Source: Firmicutes bacterium UBA7709 (lineage in GTDB: Bacteria > Bacillota_A > Clostridia > Peptostreptococcales > Anaerovoracaceae). From it: 6,945 bases of DNA. Position 1 is the stretch's first letter; every line of letters starts with the position of its first letter. Location of the stretch: NCBI GenBank assembly GCA_002482405.1, contig DLFX01000329.1, forward strand, positions 12,657 to 19,601, in the 5' to 3' direction. Positions 6,195-6,945 of this stretch are shown one piece after another. The position numbers and the translations under genes are program-made. The notes below the pieces were generated by a model. It was given only the letters and a program-made list of their open reading frames with translations, did no database searches and was not told the origin of the DNA.

Positions 6195-6229
6195 CCTGGC
6201 AGCAGTAGCCAGAATTTTTATTATTTTTT
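6192..6229 (+). terminator. terminator-like hairpin in the divergent intergenic region
   Basis: CTGGC (6196-6200) and GCCAG (6208-6212) form a stem with a 7-base loop. Three A/T pairs extend it below a single bulged C at 6195. It is followed by TTTTTATTATTTTTT on the + strand. This is the form of an intrinsic terminator pointing right, but no + strand gene lies before it. It could end antisense RNA from the kinase side, act as a leader attenuator for the receptor gene, or be a chance fold beside an AT-rich promoter. Confidence 0.5.
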
Positions 6230-6264
6230 GATTATTCTATTATCTGTTTTTTATGAAGGAACGC

Positions 6265-6270
6265 TATACT
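6265..6270 (+). promoter_or_regulatory. possible -10 box for the chemoreceptor gene
   Basis: TATACT at 6265-6270 matches TATAAT in 5 of 6 positions. No good -35 box lies 16-18 bases upstream, though the DNA there is strongly AT-rich. A transcript from here would have a leader of about 95 bases before ATG 6371. I see no chemotaxis-type SigD promoter (TAAA with GCCGATA). The call is weak. Confidence 0.25.
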
Positions 6271-6370
6271 TCAAATCAGGAACATGGCAAGGGTTCGAGC
6301 AGACATAGGTAAGATACAGACCGGCACGGGCAAGGCCTGGGGAGACGCGGGACGGGAAAGGGTTGAACTC

Positions 6371-6945
6371 ATGAAAGAGATCTGGAGAACGAGCAGTAAA
6401 ATCATGGTAGTGGCGATGCTCTGCGCGTCGGTCCTTTCCGCCGCAATCGGCGGCCTGGTCTTATATCAGAGCGGCAAGGTCGTGGAAGAAAACGTCTACA
6501 GGAATCTGGAACTGACAGCCGAAAATTACGCCCATGTCTTCAGCAATTCCACGGAAAAGGTAGAAAACATACTGGATTCCTACCTGTCCGCCATCAACGG
6601 AACCATCGACTACGGCGCTCTTTTTTCCGAGCCGGGCGCTTATCTGAAGAATTATCAGGATCAGGTTCTCGTTCCGATGACGGAACAGTTTGCCCAGGAC
6701 AACCGGAATGACTTCCTGGGAATCTATTTTGACTTCGACCCGGGTCTGGACGTCCGTCTTGGGGAAGAGGACCAGACCTACGGCGTCTGGTATCTGGATA
6801 AAAGCCTCACCGGAGAGGTTGGCCGAAGCGACATGGAACAGAAAAAGAACTTTTACCCAGGCAATGAGGAAATGGGCTGGTATTACGATGCGGTGAAAGC
6901 GAAGGCAGGGGTCTGGAGCAAGCCGTATATCGACATCTATACCGG
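6371..6945 (+). CDS. dCache-domain sensory receptor, probably methyl-accepting chemotaxis protein (3' end outside window)
   Basis: The frame is open from ATG 6371 to the window edge (191 residues seen, no stop). A short basic N-terminus (MKEIWRTSSK) is followed by one membrane helix (about 11-33), then an extracytoplasmic region. That region begins with a long helix (35-75) and continues with a segment ending GWYYDAVKAKAGVWSKPYIDIYTG (W182, P185, Y186, D188). This matches the W-x-x-P-Y-x-D pattern of double Cache (dCache_1) sensors, which bind small ligands such as amino acids outside the cell. Most such proteins are chemoreceptors, but dCache also fronts histidine kinases and diguanylate cyclases, and the output domain is not visible. 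AAAGGG lies about eight bases before ATG 6371. An in-frame ATG at 6284 would add 29 residues with no hydrophobic or family-like character and has a poor ribosome site, so I prefer 6371. Confidence 0.8.
   Translation, partial: MKEIWRTSSKIMVVAMLCASVLSAAIGGLVLYQSGKVVEENVYRNLELTAENYAHVFSNSTEKVENILDSYLSAINGTIDYGALFSEPGAYLKNYQDQVLVPMTEQFAQDNRNDFLGIYFDFDPGLDVRLGEEDQTYGVWYLDKSLTGEVGRSDMEQKKNFYPGNEEMGWYYDAVKAKAGVWSKPYIDIYT

Noticed and set aside
6197..6210. Sigma-54 type -24/-12 promoter (TGGC...GCC).
   Set aside because: Only 8 bases separate GG and GC instead of 10, and the bases are explained by the hairpin.
6284..6370. Leader of the receptor gene with GEMM-I-like pieces (CACGGGCAA, GACGC) suggesting a c-di-GMP riboswitch.
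   Set aside because: The conserved GGGACGCAAAGCC block and the tetraloop-receptor helix are missing and the spacing is wrong. A covariance-model scan against the c-di-GMP-I family would decide; a significant hit would revive it.
6284..6370. N-terminal extension of the receptor from ATG 6284.
   Set aside because: The frame is open, but the ribosome site is poorly spaced and the extra 29 residues before ATG 6371 do not fit a receptor N-terminus, where a short basic stretch before the helix is usual.

Overview
The window looks like part of a bacterial chromosome, most likely a Gram-positive anaerobe of the Clostridia (Bacillota). This is inferred from purine-rich Shine-Dalgarno sites, a seven-helix PAS histidine kinase paired with a PhoB-like regulator, a Wzy-type polymerase with a large extracytoplasmic insert, and a dCache chemoreceptor. 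No marker gene fixes the taxon. Base composition is uneven: the polymerase, regulator and kinase regions are fairly GC-rich, the AAA ATPase gene is more AT-rich, and the 178 bp upstream of it are very AT-rich.

Layout, left to right. (1) Bases 1-1421, + strand: the 3' part of an O-antigen-ligase/Wzy-like membrane protein, cut by the window edge. A candidate intrinsic terminator follows it. (2) 1472-2764, - strand, convergent with (1): a stand-alone AAA ATPase with a DUF4143/PD-(D/E)XK C-terminus. It starts at TTG and is preceded by an AT-rich spacer holding a perfect 12-bp inverted repeat that overlaps a possible -35 box. (3) 2943-6079, - strand: an apparent operon transcribed kinase -> response regulator -> HAD-IB phosphatase, with gaps of only about 40 bp and a good candidate sigma-70-type promoter upstream of the kinase. 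(4) 6080-6370: a divergent intergenic region with that promoter, a 10-bp palindrome, and a terminator-like hairpin pointing right that has no obvious gene to terminate. (5) 6371 to the right edge, + strand: the N-terminus of a dCache sensory receptor, probably a methyl-accepting chemotaxis protein, cut by the window edge.

How the genes may work together: the kinase senses through its seven-helix membrane region and/or PAS domain and should phosphorylate Asp53 of the co-transcribed regulator. The HAD phosphatase is probably co-expressed, but its substrate is unknown. The polymerase belongs to a surface-polysaccharide locus extending left of the window. The ATPase looks like an independent, possibly horizontally acquired unit. 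The chemoreceptor starts a separate rightward unit. I see no CRISPR array, transposase, tRNA, rRNA or clear defence system. The window is mainly accessory/surface and signalling genes with a few regulatory DNA structures worth checking.
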